From NCBI RefSeq assembly GCF_900323885.1, contig NZ_OOHJ01000030.1, positions 186,001 to 250,000 of the forward strand: a stretch of DNA of 64,000 bases, written 5' to 3'. This document shows positions 43,036 through 51,596 of the stretch, one piece after another (the first letter of the stretch is position 1; the number at the start of each line of letters is the position of its first letter). This stretch comes from [Actinomadura] parvosata subsp. kistnae (GTDB taxonomy: Bacteria > Actinomycetota > Actinomycetes > Streptosporangiales > Streptosporangiaceae). Position numbers and translations under genes: made by a program. The notes below the pieces were generated by a model. The model made no database searches and had not been told where the DNA came from. It worked only from the letters and a program-made list of their open reading frames with translations.

Positions 43036-46000
43036 TCAGAACCGGCCGGAGTCCCGCTCCGCGGTGCTCCGGGACCTCAAGCCGACTCGGCGAAGCTCGA
43101 GATCGACCCGATCGGGCTCCTCCGCATCGAGCACCTGGTAGAGATCACGGGCGAGTTGGTACTCGCCGGCCGCGGTGACGGCGTCCCCGAGCTCGGCCAG
43201 CGCGTCACCGTACACGCAGCGCAGGCGGGCCTCGTTGACCCGGCCCCGCCAGGCGCGATCCGGGACGTACTGGAGGATGGCCAGCGCGTCGCGTGCGTGG
43301 TCCCGGGCCTGCTCGGCCCTGCCCCTGCACAACTCCGCCTCCGCCAGTACGCGCATGGTTCTCGCTCTGCTCTCCCGCCTGGCGTACTTGTCCTCTTGCG
43401 CCATCAGGTCGTGCTGGGCAAGGGCCTCCTGCGCTCGGTGCAGAGCCGCGTCCAGCGAGCTGGACTCGTCCGGGCCGTGCTCGCGCGCCTTGCCGAGATG
43501 GGCCTCGGCCAAGTCGCGTAACGCGTCGGCGTGCCGCGTACGCTCCGCTTCCTGGTATTCGTGCTCCAGTTCCCGGTAGATCGACAGTGCCTGTGACAGC
43601 GTTTCGATGCTCTTGTCCCACTCCCGGTTGTCGGTGTAGCGGCGGCCGAGTACGACGAGTGCCTGGGCGAAGTCGCCGTCCCAGGTCCTGCCGTTCTGGG
43701 TCTCTCGCAACTGCCCGTAGAGCCGGCATGCGTGTGCGGCCGACGCGATCGCCTCCGCGATCTGCCCGCCCTGGGGCTGGCGGCGTGCCAGCGAGCGGCG
43801 GGCGAAGGCCTCGGCCTCGGCGATCTCGGCCGCAGGTACCGGCGGGCCGGTTGACTCGGTGGGCAGGTCGGCCGTCACGAGGTCGAGGGCGTCGGTGGCG
43901 TTCTGCAGGGCCTCTCGCCAGCGTCCGAGATGTGCCAGCGACTGGGACAGGTTGCACAGGGCGAAGCTGAGGTGGACATGGTGCCGCCGATCAGGATGGC
44001 TTCGCAGCAGTTCCTCATAGATCTGTACGGCTTCGCGGGCGGCGTCGAGCGACTCGCTGAAGTGTCCGATGTCGTAGGCGCGTACGGACAGGCTGCTCAA
44101 CGCGTGGGCTTTGTCGAGCAGATGCTCGTAGGATCCGTCCGTTCGGACCAGCGCGCTGTGGTGTTTCACCGCCTGCCAGGCGTGGTGGTGCGCGCTGCGC
44201 CGGAAGCCCGCGTCGGCCAGCACGCGCGCCAGGCGCCGGTGCGCCGTGCCCAGCTTCGACCGGGCCTGCGCGGTATGCGGCTCTTGAGAGTAATAGTCCA
44301 CCGCACGGGTGTGCAGGACCCTGGCCATTGACAACAGTGCGTCCGGGCAGGCTTCCTCGAGCTCGTCGGCGGCCTGGGCGGCGATACGGCCGTCCGGAAG
44401 CCACGCGAAGGCTCCCTCCAGTGCGGTCGCCAGGGAGCGGCCGGTGGAGTTGTCCCTGTCCTCCAGCACCTTCCCGACCAGTGCGACCAGCTTGGGCGCG
44501 TGCAGCCGCAGTGCCTCATGCAGCGCATCGTGGAGCACCTCGTCGCATGACCGGGCGACCCCGTTCCCGAACACCACGGCGTTGAGCAACTGCAAGGTGC
44601 TCAACGCCTGGCGGGCCGCGTCCTCAGGTGAGCCGTGCGCATCGCGGGGCAGATCCAGCAGTTCCGCGACGGTTTCGGGGAAGTCCCGGATCACCTGCTC
44701 GGCGAGGTGCTCCGCCAGCCGGATGGGGCGCAGCGGACGCAGCGCGCCCTGCCCATGGATCCGCTCCTGGAACAAGCGCACGTAACGGCGGCGAGTCAGC
44801 TCGGTGGCATCGGCCAGGTCGGGCACCATGCGCAGGCAACGGGCGGCCTCGCTCTCCATATGGCCGTCGGTGTCGCCTCCGGCGAAGGCCAGGCTGGCCA
44901 CTGCCACCACTCGGTCGAGCAGGACCGGGTCCGCCGTCAGGCCCGCCAGTTCCGCGTGCTTGATCCAGTCTTCCCGTTCCAGATCGAGCGCTTGTTCGTA
45001 CAGCGCCTGTCTCCGGGTTCCCGCCCCGCCCGGGCCGGAAGCGCCGGACCATGCCGGCTCCAGCGTCTGACGGATGTCGATCAGGGCCAGGATGAGGATG
45101 AACAGGCAACTGCTGAAGTCGGGATCGGCGAGGTCCGCGGGCGCCTCCGGAGAGGTGACGCGCCCGAAGTCGGCGGCTTCGGGCGCAGCGCCGGCCTCAC
45201 GCTGCTTGTGGAGGAACGCGGCATGCGCGTGCGCGTAGACGGCTTCACGGGTGGCGGTATCCATGGGTGCCACGTCGAGCGGTCGCTCCTCGATGAGTTC
45301 GTCGTAGCGGCGGTGAAAGGTGGTCCACCACTGATCCGCGTGACGGGCGATCGCCAGCAGCCGGAGCCGCCCGTGCCCGCTGCGGCGGCGCAGGAGGACG
45401 TCGAGCTGTCCGACCTGGACGTCGGCGTCGTCGACCACGATCAGGCGGTCCTCGTCCACCTCGATCAGGCTCGACAGGTCCTCGGCCAGGGGGCAGAGCA
45501 TGCCGCAGAGCCAGCCTCGAGCCGCCACCCGCTTGCACAGCTCCCGGGCCAGCCGGGTCTTGCCGACCGCTCCGTCGCCGGTCATGAGCATGACCGACAC
45601 TTTGGAACGCCCCGGAGCCAGACACCATTCCATCAGCCGGTGCAGCTCGGCCTCACGACCGGCGAACTCCACCACCTGGTGCCGGGCGAGCAGCAGATCG
45701 GCCGCCGACCAGCTCTCGGGCAGCGGCGTGTAGGCGGGCTCCAGCACCTGCCATCCCGCCCACATCGGCTCGAACACCACCGGCGCCACCCCATACTCGG
45801 CCATGCGCTGCAGGAAGGTCTTCTGATCCCGCAGCAGCTCCACCGGAAGTGCCCTGAGACGCCCGGACACGATCGGGTGCCATTCGGTGAGCACACCGAG
45901 CAGGTGGCCCTCGCCGAGAAGCGCGGCGCCCGATGCGCCTCGCCACAGGGCGCCCGCCTCGACACCGACCGCAGGAGTGCCGCTCTCCACTTGGAAGGCC

Positions 46001-46458
46001 AGCCGCCAGCCGGGCTGCTCTGGACCGGCCACCGCTCCAGAACAGGGGATCACCTTGCCGACAGCGTGTTCGAGGTTGCCGCGCTGCTCGTCGGCCAGCT
46101 CAGGAAAGCCGAACGCCTCCGCGCGGAGCGAGTCCGTTCCGGCCAGGCGGCCCCAGCGGACGGGCTCCAGCGCCCTCAGGCCGAAGGGATCGTCCCGGTC
46201 CGTGCTCAGCAGGGCGAACCCGTCGGTCTCGTGCGCCCCGGCTCCTGTGCTGAGCGCGATCACCCGGAACTCCACACTCCTGCTCGCTCGCAGGCCGCCC
46301 TCCCGTCCGGGCCTCAGGGCACGCACCTGGACGACCTCGCCGGCCCCGCCCACACAGTGCGCTGCGGTGAGCACCAGCCTGGGTGCGATGAGGTATCCCG
46401 AAGACTGTTTGCCGCCCGTACGAAGGAACGCGATTCTCCTGATCTCAGGGGAGGTCAT
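43036..46458 (-). CDS. Trypsin-like protease - NTPase - TPR protein (predicted conflict-system effector/sensor)
   Basis: 1140 residues, ATG at 46458 (GGAGGGAG site). Residues 1-215 form a trypsin-like serine protease: His34 in LTAAHC, Asp79 in HETDGFALL and Ser176 in WRGASGAALLG. Residues about 265-450 are an NTPase with Walker A LMTGDGAVGKTRLA (293-301) and Walker B RLIVVDDADVQ, of the STAND/AAA kind. From about 560 to the end are helical TPR-type repeats (HHHAWQAVKHHSAL, SVRAYDIGHFSESLDAAREAVQIYEELLRSHPD, LSQSLAHLGRWREALQNATDALDLV, LVVLGRRYTDNREWDKSIETLSQALSIYRELE, VYGDALAELGDAVTAAGEYQLARDLYQVL). The start overlaps the Trypco2 gene by 14 bp. This protease-switch-repeat layout is typical of predicted NTP-dependent immunity or self-destruct proteins. 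No signal peptide, so cytosolic. Confidence 0.88.
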   Translation of the reverse strand: MTSPEIRRIAFLRTGGKQSSGYLIAPRLVLTAAHCVGGAGEVVQVRALRPGREGGLRASRSVEFRVIALSTGAGAHETDGFALLSTDRDDPFGLRALEPVRWGRLAGTDSLRAEAFGFPELADEQRGNLEHAVGKVIPCSGAVAGPEQPGWRLAFQVESGTPAVGVEAGALWRGASGAALLGEGHLLGVLTEWHPIVSGRLRALPVELLRDQKTFLQRMAEYGVAPVVFEPMWAGWQVLEPAYTPLPESWSAADLLLARHQVVEFAGREAELHRLMEWCLAPGRSKVSVMLMTGDGAVGKTRLARELCKRVAARGWLCGMLCPLAEDLSSLIEVDEDRLIVVDDADVQVGQLDVLLRRRSGHGRLRLLAIARHADQWWTTFHRRYDELIEERPLDVAPMDTATREAVYAHAHAAFLHKQREAGAAPEAADFGRVTSPEAPADLADPDFSSCLFILILALIDIRQTLEPAWSGASGPGGAGTRRQALYEQALDLEREDWIKHAELAGLTADPVLLDRVVAVASLAFAGGDTDGHMESEAARCLRMVPDLADATELTRRRYVRLFQERIHGQGALRPLRPIRLAEHLAEQVIRDFPETVAELLDLPRDAHGSPEDAARQALSTLQLLNAVVFGNGVARSCDEVLHDALHEALRLHAPKLVALVGKVLEDRDNSTGRSLATALEGAFAWLPDGRIAAQAADELEEACPDALLSMARVLHTRAVDYYSQEPHTAQARSKLGTAHRRLARVLADAGFRRSAHHHAWQAVKHHSALVRTDGSYEHLLDKAHALSSLSVRAYDIGHFSESLDAAREAVQIYEELLRSHPDRRHHVHLSFALCNLSQSLAHLGRWREALQNATDALDLVTADLPTESTGPPVPAAEIAEAEAFARRSLARRQPQGGQIAEAIASAAHACRLYGQLRETQNGRTWDGDFAQALVVLGRRYTDNREWDKSIETLSQALSIYRELEHEYQEAERTRHADALRDLAEAHLGKAREHGPDESSSLDAALHRAQEALAQHDLMAQEDKYARRESRARTMRVLAEAELCRGRAEQARDHARDALAILQYVPDRAWRGRVNEARLRCVYGDALAELGDAVTAAGEYQLARDLYQVLDAEEPDRVDLELRRVGLRSRSTAERDSGRF

Positions 46459-46765
46459 GGAGGTCTCCCTCCGAAAGTGGGCGCGCGATCGTGTAGTCGG
46501 AGCCGACGCTCAGCCGGAGCAGGACGCGCTGGGTGGAGGCTCGGGCGCGACCGGTCTCCAGGCCGGCGTCCACCACCCAGAACTTGACGGTGCCCGATCC
46601 TCTGATGTCCAAGGTCGTTTCGACCGTCGCTTCGACTTCGATCTCCCGCACTTGGAACCGGGGCCCGTGGCTGTCGGCACCGGCTCGCTGCGTGGCATCC
46701 AAGGAGTCGCGCAGCGCACCTATCATCGTCGCCAGTTCGATGCCCGGCGGTTCTTGTCCAGGCAT
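46445..46765 (-). CDS. Trypco2-domain protein (trypsin co-occurring domain 2)
   Basis: 106 residues from the ATG at 46765 (AGGGG site; a GTG at 46801 is in frame). The pattern IELATMIGALRDSLDATQRAGADSHGPRFQVREIEVEATVETTLDIRGSGTVKFWVVDAGLETGRARASTQRVLLRLSV matches Trypco2 proteins: an N-terminal helix, then RFxVxxxExExxV, GxxKFWVVxAG and STxRVxLxL. These small proteins are found beside trypsin-NTPase-TPR genes in predicted conflict systems and probably regulate the protease. Overlap of 14 bp with the next gene shows coupling. A full-consensus DevR-like box lies 94 bp upstream. Confidence 0.8.
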   Translation of the reverse strand: MPGQEPPGIELATMIGALRDSLDATQRAGADSHGPRFQVREIEVEATVETTLDIRGSGTVKFWVVDAGLETGRARASTQRVLLRLSVGSDYTIARPLSEGDLHDLP

Positions 46766-46858
46766 GGCCTGTCCCCTCTCCGGAAGTGCAGCCTTTGTCA
46801 CGTTCCAATGTCGGCTCCGGCAGGACGGCCGCCAACCGGTCGAACGTCATGCCGGAAG

Positions 46859-46872
46859 GGGCCGAAGGTCCC
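46859..46872 (-). promoter_or_regulatory. DevR-like box before the Trypco2/protease operon
   Basis: GGGCCGAAGGTCCC, identical to 2933-2946, 94 bp upstream of the Trypco2 ATG (58 bp from the GTG alternative). Confidence 0.65.
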
Positions 46873-46938
46873 GGCGGCGCGGGGTGAGGTCGCTGCCCCA
46901 CACCGGTCATGACGGCGCGCGTGGTGCGCCTCGGCGTC

Positions 46939-47910
46939 TCATTCCTCGAGGACCTCCGGCAAGGAACGGCGGATGGAGTCGGGGTCCGCGTCCAGCGTGA
47001 CGCCCAGCCGCATGATCATCTGCGGGTACGCGGCGCCGCAGAGCTGCTGACGCAGGAACTCGCGCAGCTGGTCCATCTCCAGTGCCTGAGTGTGGAAGGC
47101 GGCACTGACGCCATGCGCGGCGGCGTGCAGCAGAATGTGCTGCAGCGCCTGGCCCGCAGCGATCCAGTCCTCCCGGCCGTCGCCGACCGTACTGAGCAAC
47201 GCCACGGTCCCCACCGCAGTGCCTGGCCCGCTCTCGCGGACCCACTCGCGGCGCCAGGCGTACTCGCGCTGGGCGAAGTACGGCTCGGTACGTCCCCCTC
47301 CATGGGCGTCGGCCGCAACGCCGTCCATGCGCGTGCTTTCGGGCGCCCGCGACCAGCGCAGCAGTTCCAGGGTGAACCGCCGGTCCCGTGCCTGCACGCC
47401 CTGGGCGGCTTCCGTGAGCGCGGCGATCACCGCGATGGCCTGCGGGTTCAGCACCGGCGTCAGCTTGGCGCCCTCGTTCATGGCGGCCCGCTCAAGTGAC
47501 TGGAGAAGCCGCTCCGGCACCGGCACGTCGGCGAAGCCCGCGCGATGGGTGCGCCGCCGCTCGATCTCCCCGCCGAGTACCCAGGTCACCTCGTCGGCCT
47601 GCGCCGGGGCGCCGGCCTTGACGGTGGCCAGCAGGTTGGGCCGGTCCGGGTCGGGCAGGACGCGGACGATCGGCTCGTATCCCTCGCACCGGATGACCGT
47701 CCGCATGGTGAACAGGGCGGCACCGCAGCTGATCAGCAGTTCCCGGCCGCTCGCGTCGCTCACGTGAAGCTGCCGTTCGACGTCGGCCTTCAGTCCGATC
47801 TCCGCACCGTCCAGGTGGAACGTCCAGGGCTGGGTGTTGTGCACCGAGGGCGCCCACCGGGCGGCCTCCACCGCCGCGTCGAGCGCATGTTTGACGGATC
47901 GTGCCGCCAT
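46939..47910 (-). CDS. Acg-type nitroreductase-family protein
   Basis: 323 residues from the ATG at 47910 (GGAGGTGGAGCC site). Two half-nitroreductase repeats: AAVEAARWAPSVHNTQPWTFHLDGAEIGLKAD ... LISCGAALFTMRTVIRCEGYEPIVRVLPDPDRPNLLATV, then RRRTHRAGFADVPVPERLL, GTVALLSTVGDGREDWIAAGQALQHILLHAAAHGVSAAFHTQALEMDQLREFL and the end PQMIMRLGV. This layout matches M. tuberculosis Acg (Rv2032) and Rv3131, which are DosR-regulated and thought to sequester FMN. A paralogue lies at 48963-49916. No box is evident in the 250 bp directly upstream. Confidence 0.9.
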   Translation of the reverse strand: MAARSVKHALDAAVEAARWAPSVHNTQPWTFHLDGAEIGLKADVERQLHVSDASGRELLISCGAALFTMRTVIRCEGYEPIVRVLPDPDRPNLLATVKAGAPAQADEVTWVLGGEIERRRTHRAGFADVPVPERLLQSLERAAMNEGAKLTPVLNPQAIAVIAALTEAAQGVQARDRRFTLELLRWSRAPESTRMDGVAADAHGGGRTEPYFAQREYAWRREWVRESGPGTAVGTVALLSTVGDGREDWIAAGQALQHILLHAAAHGVSAAFHTQALEMDQLREFLRQQLCGAAYPQMIMRLGVTLDADPDSIRRSLPEVLEE

Positions 47911-48210
47911 GGCTCCACCTCCAGCAGACGACAGCAGGCGATGCGCCCAGCGCATCACGTCGAGGCCCTCGCGTGAAGCCCGCGTACGGAGCACGAGCCG
48001 GGTGGTGATTTCGGGTCGAGTACGGGTTGCTTGCCGGCGACGATGACGTTCCCGGATCGCCGCCGCCGTGCCGTCTCCCGCTTGCTGTTCCGGCTCGACA
48101 TGCACCGCCGTCCCCAGGCCGCCGCCCTCGCCGCCCGCCTGCTCGCGGATCGACGCGAATGCCACGAAGCCCATCCCTTGTGAGGGGTGGGCTGGTGGCA
48201 CGCGAGCCGG
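47911..48210. other. 300-bp stretch with no recognised gene
   Basis: The nitroreductase frame is open upstream to 48201 (GMGFVAFASIREQAGGEGGGLGTAVHVEPEQQ...) but this part has no homology to nitroreductases and no ribosome site. Nothing else is recognised. Confidence 0.4.
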
Positions 48211-48732
48211 CTACTGGAGCCACGGGGTGCGGCGGACGATGGGCAGGTTGCCCAGGCCGAAGGTGGTGCCGGCGCCGGCGAGGGCCAGGCCGATGAGGAC
48301 GATCGCGTAGATGAGGTGCTCGTCCATGAAGGGGTTGTTGGCCAGGGGCAGCTCGGCGGCCCACATGAGGACCAGCATGAGCGTGCCGGCGCCGGCGGCG
48401 ACGCGGGTGCCGATGCCGAGGATCAGGGCCAGGCCGATGCCGAGCAGGCCGGCCATGAACAGCCAGTCCACCCACGCTTGTCCGGCCAGCCCGCCGAAGA
48501 AGCCGCCCAGCGCGTTCTCGCCGGTGCCCTTCAGGAAGCCGGTCGTCGGGCTGCCGCCCGCGACCCACGCCTTGGCCGCCGGGGTGGCGAACCCCCAGCC
48601 GAAGGTCTTGTCCAGGAATGCCCACAGGAAGATCCAGCCGATCGAGATCCGGGCGGCGGCCCAGACGTAGTCGGCGGGAAGGCGGGCGGCGAGCTCTGCG
48701 GTCCCCGCCGGTTTGTGGATGGTGGTGGCCAT
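48211..48732 (-). CDS. DoxX-family membrane protein
   Basis: 173 residues, ATG at 48732 (GGGAGGC site). Four hydrophobic helices: YVWAAARISIGWIFLWAFLDKTFGWGF, WVDWLFMAGLLGIGLALILGIGTRVAAGAGTLMLVLMWAAELPL, and LIYAIVLIGLALAGAGTTFGLGNLPIV. The R-x-x-x-GW-x-FLWAFxDK block and the N-P-F-M-D-E-H block are typical of DoxX/TQO-like proteins related to the thiosulfate:quinone oxidoreductase large subunit. The probable role is a membrane redox function; no DoxA partner is present. Shares two DevR-like boxes with the divergent nitroreductase gene. Confidence 0.88.
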   Translation of the reverse strand: MATTIHKPAGTAELAARLPADYVWAAARISIGWIFLWAFLDKTFGWGFATPAAKAWVAGGSPTTGFLKGTGENALGGFFGGLAGQAWVDWLFMAGLLGIGLALILGIGTRVAAGAGTLMLVLMWAAELPLANNPFMDEHLIYAIVLIGLALAGAGTTFGLGNLPIVRRTPWLQ

Positions 48733-48831
48733 GACGAGCCTCCCTTGTCAGCTCCGTCGTGCAGTCCTTGTCACACCCCCATCACACCGGCCGCGACCTC
48801 CGACGCTCAGTGCCGTACGGCCCTGCGCCGC

Positions 48832-48892
48832 CGGACATTGGTCCCTGCTCCACGACCCGCGGCAGCGGGGGGCGGGCAGGGACCTTCGGCGC
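48832..48892. promoter_or_regulatory. Two DevR-like boxes in a divergent promoter
   Basis: CGGACATTGGTCCC at 48832-48845 and GGGACCTTCGGCGC at 48879-48892, between DoxX (start 48732, minus) and the nitroreductase (start 48963, plus). Each lies about 70-100 bp from one start, suggesting one box per gene. Confidence 0.6.
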
Positions 48893-48962
48893 CGGTCAGG
48901 AGGCCGTCCGGCACTCACCGCGGGCCGTCCCGTGCGGAAGCGTCGGTCGCAGGAGGTGTGCG

Positions 48963-49916
48963 ATGTCCGCTTCACTCGCTACCGAGCTCGGCGTCCGGCG
49001 GCTGCTCGTCGCGGCCGGGCAGGCGCCGTCCGTGCTCAACACCCAGCCCTGGCGCTTCCGCGTGGTGCGTCAGGAGTACGTCGAGGTGCTCGCCGATCCT
49101 GACCGGCGCCTGCGCGTCAGCGACCCGAACGGCCGCAACCAGTACGTGTCGTGCGGGGCGGCGCTGTTCAACCTGCGCCTGGCCGTGCGGACGGCGGGGC
49201 GGCGGCCGCTGGTGTGGCTGCTGCCGTCGCCGGAGGAGGAGCCCGGGCTGCTGGCGGCCGTGCGGGTGGGCGGGGCACTGGCCGTTCCCGGCGAGTATCG
49301 GGAGCTGTACGACCTGATCCCGGTGCGCCGCACGAGCCGGGTGCCGTTCCTGGAGCGGGGTGTGCCGCGCTCGGTGATGTCCGCGCTACGGCGGGCCGCC
49401 TCCCGCGAGGGCGCCGCCCTCGTGCCGCTCGACCGGCACGCCACCGCCGACCTGCTCGACCACGTGGCCATCGCCGAGGACCAACTGGCCCGCGACCACG
49501 ACTACCGGGCCGAGCTGGCCGCCTGGACGATGCCGGGCACGCGCTACGACGGCATGCCCGGCTACGTGCACGGGCCGCACCCGCTGCGGGATCCGGCACC
49601 GGTGCGGGACTTCGGACGGCACCAAGGGCAGGCGCGTTTCGAGGAGCGGCCGCAGCTCGCGGTGCTGACCACGATGGGCAACCGGCCCGCCGACTGGCTG
49701 CGGGCCGGTCAGGCGCTGCAGCGGGTGCTGCTGGTCGCCGCGCGGCACGATGTGTCGGCGTCGTTCCTGAACCAGCCGCTCGACCTGCGGGACATGCGCC
49801 ACCGCCGCGACCCGCACCACCGGCGCGGCCACCCGCAGATGATCATGCGGTTGGGTTACGGTCCGTACGTGGCCCGCAGCCCGCGCCGCCCGGCGGCCGA
49901 GCTGGTCAGCGGGTGA
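48963..49916 (+). CDS. Acg-type nitroreductase-family protein
   Basis: 317 residues, ATG at 48963 with AGGAGGTG. VRRLLVAAGQAPSVLNTQPWRFRVVRQEYVEVLADPDRRLRVSDPNGRNQYVSCGAALFNLRLAVRTAGRRPLVWLLPSPEEEPGLLAAV is the first half; RRTSRVPFLERGVPRSV, LAVLTTMGNRPADWLRAGQALQRVLLVAARHDVSASFLNQPLDLRDM and HPQMIMRLGYG the second. Conserved NTQPW and final PQMIMRLG link it to the paralogue at 46939 and to Acg/Rv3131. FMN-binding; a reductase activity is not certain in this subgroup. Confidence 0.9.
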   Translation: MSASLATELGVRRLLVAAGQAPSVLNTQPWRFRVVRQEYVEVLADPDRRLRVSDPNGRNQYVSCGAALFNLRLAVRTAGRRPLVWLLPSPEEEPGLLAAVRVGGALAVPGEYRELYDLIPVRRTSRVPFLERGVPRSVMSALRRAASREGAALVPLDRHATADLLDHVAIAEDQLARDHDYRAELAAWTMPGTRYDGMPGYVHGPHPLRDPAPVRDFGRHQGQARFEERPQLAVLTTMGNRPADWLRAGQALQRVLLVAARHDVSASFLNQPLDLRDMRHRRDPHHRRGHPQMIMRLGYGPYVARSPRRPAAELVSG

Positions 49917-49941
49917 CACGCAGGACGATGCCGGTCCGCAC

Positions 49942-49986
49942 GATGACGCGCCGCACGATGACGCGCCGCAGGATGACGCGCCGCAG
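49942..49986. repeat. 15-bp tandem repeat, three copies
   Basis: Units GATGACGCGCCGCAC, GATGACGCGCCGCAG, GATGACGCGCCGCAG between the convergent nitroreductase and USP genes. No hairpin is apparent; probably replication slippage. Confidence 0.85.
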
Positions 49987-49995
49987 GATGCCGGC

Positions 49996-50700
49996 TCATC
50001 CCACCACGGCGACGGGGCAGGGAGCGTGCTGGAGCAGGAACGCGGCGATGCCGGCGCGGGTGGCCCGCCTGCGGCCGACGACCATGAGGGAGGCGGCCCC
50101 GTGGTCGGCGACCGGCTGCAGCCGCACACCGGGGTGGCGCGCCGCCCACCCGCTCGACGCGGACGCGGCCGACACCGACAGGGGCAGCCGGCGCAGCGCG
50201 GCCTCCTCGGAGGCGAACTCCAGCACGGCGGCGTCCGGCGCCGGCTCGGCCACCACGACCGGGCCGGGCCTGGACGCGGCGGGCAGCGGCCCCGGCCCGC
50301 GCACGACGATCACGGGGCAGCCGGCGTGGACGGCGACGTACTCGGCCACCGAGCCGACGACCGCCCTGGACAGGGCGCTGAGCCCGCGTGAGCCGACCAC
50401 GACGAGCGCGGCGTCCTGGGACAGCTCGACCAGGCGTTCGGCGGCGGGCCCCTCGTGCAGGTCCGTCTCGACGGGCACGCCGGAGCTGGTCCGGCGGGCG
50501 CAGTCGGCGCCGTGCCAGAGCACGTGCTCGGCCGCCTTGCGCAGGTGGGCCTTGGCCTCCTCCTCCGCCTGCCCGTAGGGCCACTGCCAGGCGTGGGCGA
50601 CGGTCAGGGGCAGCTTCCTGAGCTCGGCCTCGTCCAGCGCCCAGTCGAGCGCCTGGACGGAGAAGTCCGATCCGTCGTAACCGAGCACGATCTGCTTCAT
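49996..50700 (-). CDS. Universal stress protein, two-domain
   Basis: 234 residues, ATG at 50700 (GGAGTGACGCTGACGGC upstream); the longer open frame above it is antisense of the CBS gene. Domain 1: MKQIVLGYDGSDFSVQALDWALDEAELRKLPLTVAHAWQWPYG ... LVVVGSRGLSALSRAVVGSVAEYVAVHAGCPVIVVRG. Domain 2: PVVVAEPAPDAAVLEFASEEAALRRLPLSVSAAS ... ASLMVVGRRRATRAGIAAFLLQHAPCPVAVVG. A paralogue of 3137-3826 (most of domain 1 identical). Only domain 1 has the GSRG-x9-GS ATP motif. A best-consensus box lies 37 bp upstream; a second box at 50835 serves the CBS array. Confidence 0.92.
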   Translation of the reverse strand: MKQIVLGYDGSDFSVQALDWALDEAELRKLPLTVAHAWQWPYGQAEEEAKAHLRKAAEHVLWHGADCARRTSSGVPVETDLHEGPAAERLVELSQDAALVVVGSRGLSALSRAVVGSVAEYVAVHAGCPVIVVRGPGPLPAASRPGPVVVAEPAPDAAVLEFASEEAALRRLPLSVSAASASSGWAARHPGVRLQPVADHGAASLMVVGRRRATRAGIAAFLLQHAPCPVAVVG

Positions 50701-50736
50701 GCCGTCAGCGTCACTCCTGCTCCGGGCCGCCGGGCA

Positions 50737-50750
50737 GGGACTTTCGGCCC
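50737..50750 (-). promoter_or_regulatory. DevR-like box (best consensus)
   Basis: GGGACTTTCGGCCC, 37 bp upstream of the USP ATG at 50700. Confidence 0.75.
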
Positions 50751-50834
50751 TCGTGCCGGGGTCGTCCGGCCCTGCCTGCCCGGCGGGCCCATCCGCCCGC
50801 GCCGCGCCCGCGCTGACCAACGACTGTCCCGTTC

Positions 50835-50848
50835 GGGACCTTCGCCTC
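50835..50848 (+). promoter_or_regulatory. DevR-like box before the intact CBS array
   Basis: GGGACCTTCGCCTC, 66 bp upstream of the ATG at 50914. The corresponding box of the decayed array is at 10820, 58 bp from its start. Confidence 0.65.
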
Positions 50849-50913
50849 TGAATCGCGCGCCGTTCGGGAGGTGTGATGAGGGCGACCGACACAAGGGCGA
50901 CAAGGAGGACGCC

Positions 50914-51594
50914 ATGCGCATGACCGTCGCGGACGTGATGACGGCCAAGGTCGTCACGGTCACCGCCACCACTCCGTTCAAGGAGATCGCCGAAGCGCTC
51001 ATCTCCGGCGGCATCAGCGCCGTCCCGGTCACCGACGACCACGACCGGGTGCTCGGCATGGTGTCGGAGGCCGATCTGCTGCGCAAGGAGGAGTTCCGGG
51101 AGCAGTACTACCGCGAGGGCTACCGGCCGCCGCTGCGCGCCCGGCTGCGCCATCCGAAGGGGCGGCACAAGGCCGGCGGCGACACCGCCGCCGAGCTGAT
51201 GACCAGCCCGGCCGTCACCGTCGCGGCCGGCGCGTCCGCGGTGGAGGCCGCCCGCCTCATGGACGTCCACGACGTCAAGCGGCTCGCGGTCGTCGACCAC
51301 GACGGGCGGCTGGCCGGCATCGTCAGCCGCCGCGACCTGGTCAAGCTGTTCCTGCGCGCGGACGACGACATCGCCGCCGAGGTGCGCGACGACGTCCTCG
51401 ACCGCACCCTGTGGGTCGAGACCGGCGGGGTGCGCGTCGAGGTGCACCAGGGCGTCGTGACGCTGTCCGGGTGGATGGAACGCCGTACCGAGGCCGCCAT
51501 CGCCGTTCGCATGACGCGCCGTGTCAACGGCGTCGTCGATGTGGTCGACAAGCTGACCTGGAAGAGCGACGACTCCCGGTGGGAAGCCAGGTAG
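50914..51594 (+). CDS. CBS-pair/BON protein, first gene of the intact array
   Basis: 226 residues, ATG at 50914 (AAGGAGG, 6 nt). CBS1: MTVADVMTAKVVTVTATTPFKEIAEALISGGISAVPVTDDHDRVLGMVSEADLLRKEEFREQYYREGYRPPLRARLRHPKG. CBS2: AAELMTSPAVTVAAGASAVEAARLMDVHDVKRLAVVDHDGRLAGIVSRRDLVKLFLRADDDIAAEVRDDVL. BON: VRVEVHQGVVTLSGWMERRTEAAIAVRMTRRVNGVVDVVDKLTW. CBS domains probably bind AMP/ATP; BON may bind membrane or a partner. Its decayed paralogues are at 6964, 10891 and 40646. Followed after 2 bp by the next CBS gene. Confidence 0.93.
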   Translation: MRMTVADVMTAKVVTVTATTPFKEIAEALISGGISAVPVTDDHDRVLGMVSEADLLRKEEFREQYYREGYRPPLRARLRHPKGRHKAGGDTAAELMTSPAVTVAAGASAVEAARLMDVHDVKRLAVVDHDGRLAGIVSRRDLVKLFLRADDDIAAEVRDDVLDRTLWVETGGVRVEVHQGVVTLSGWMERRTEAAIAVRMTRRVNGVVDVVDKLTWKSDDSRWEAR

Positions 51595-51596
51595 CC

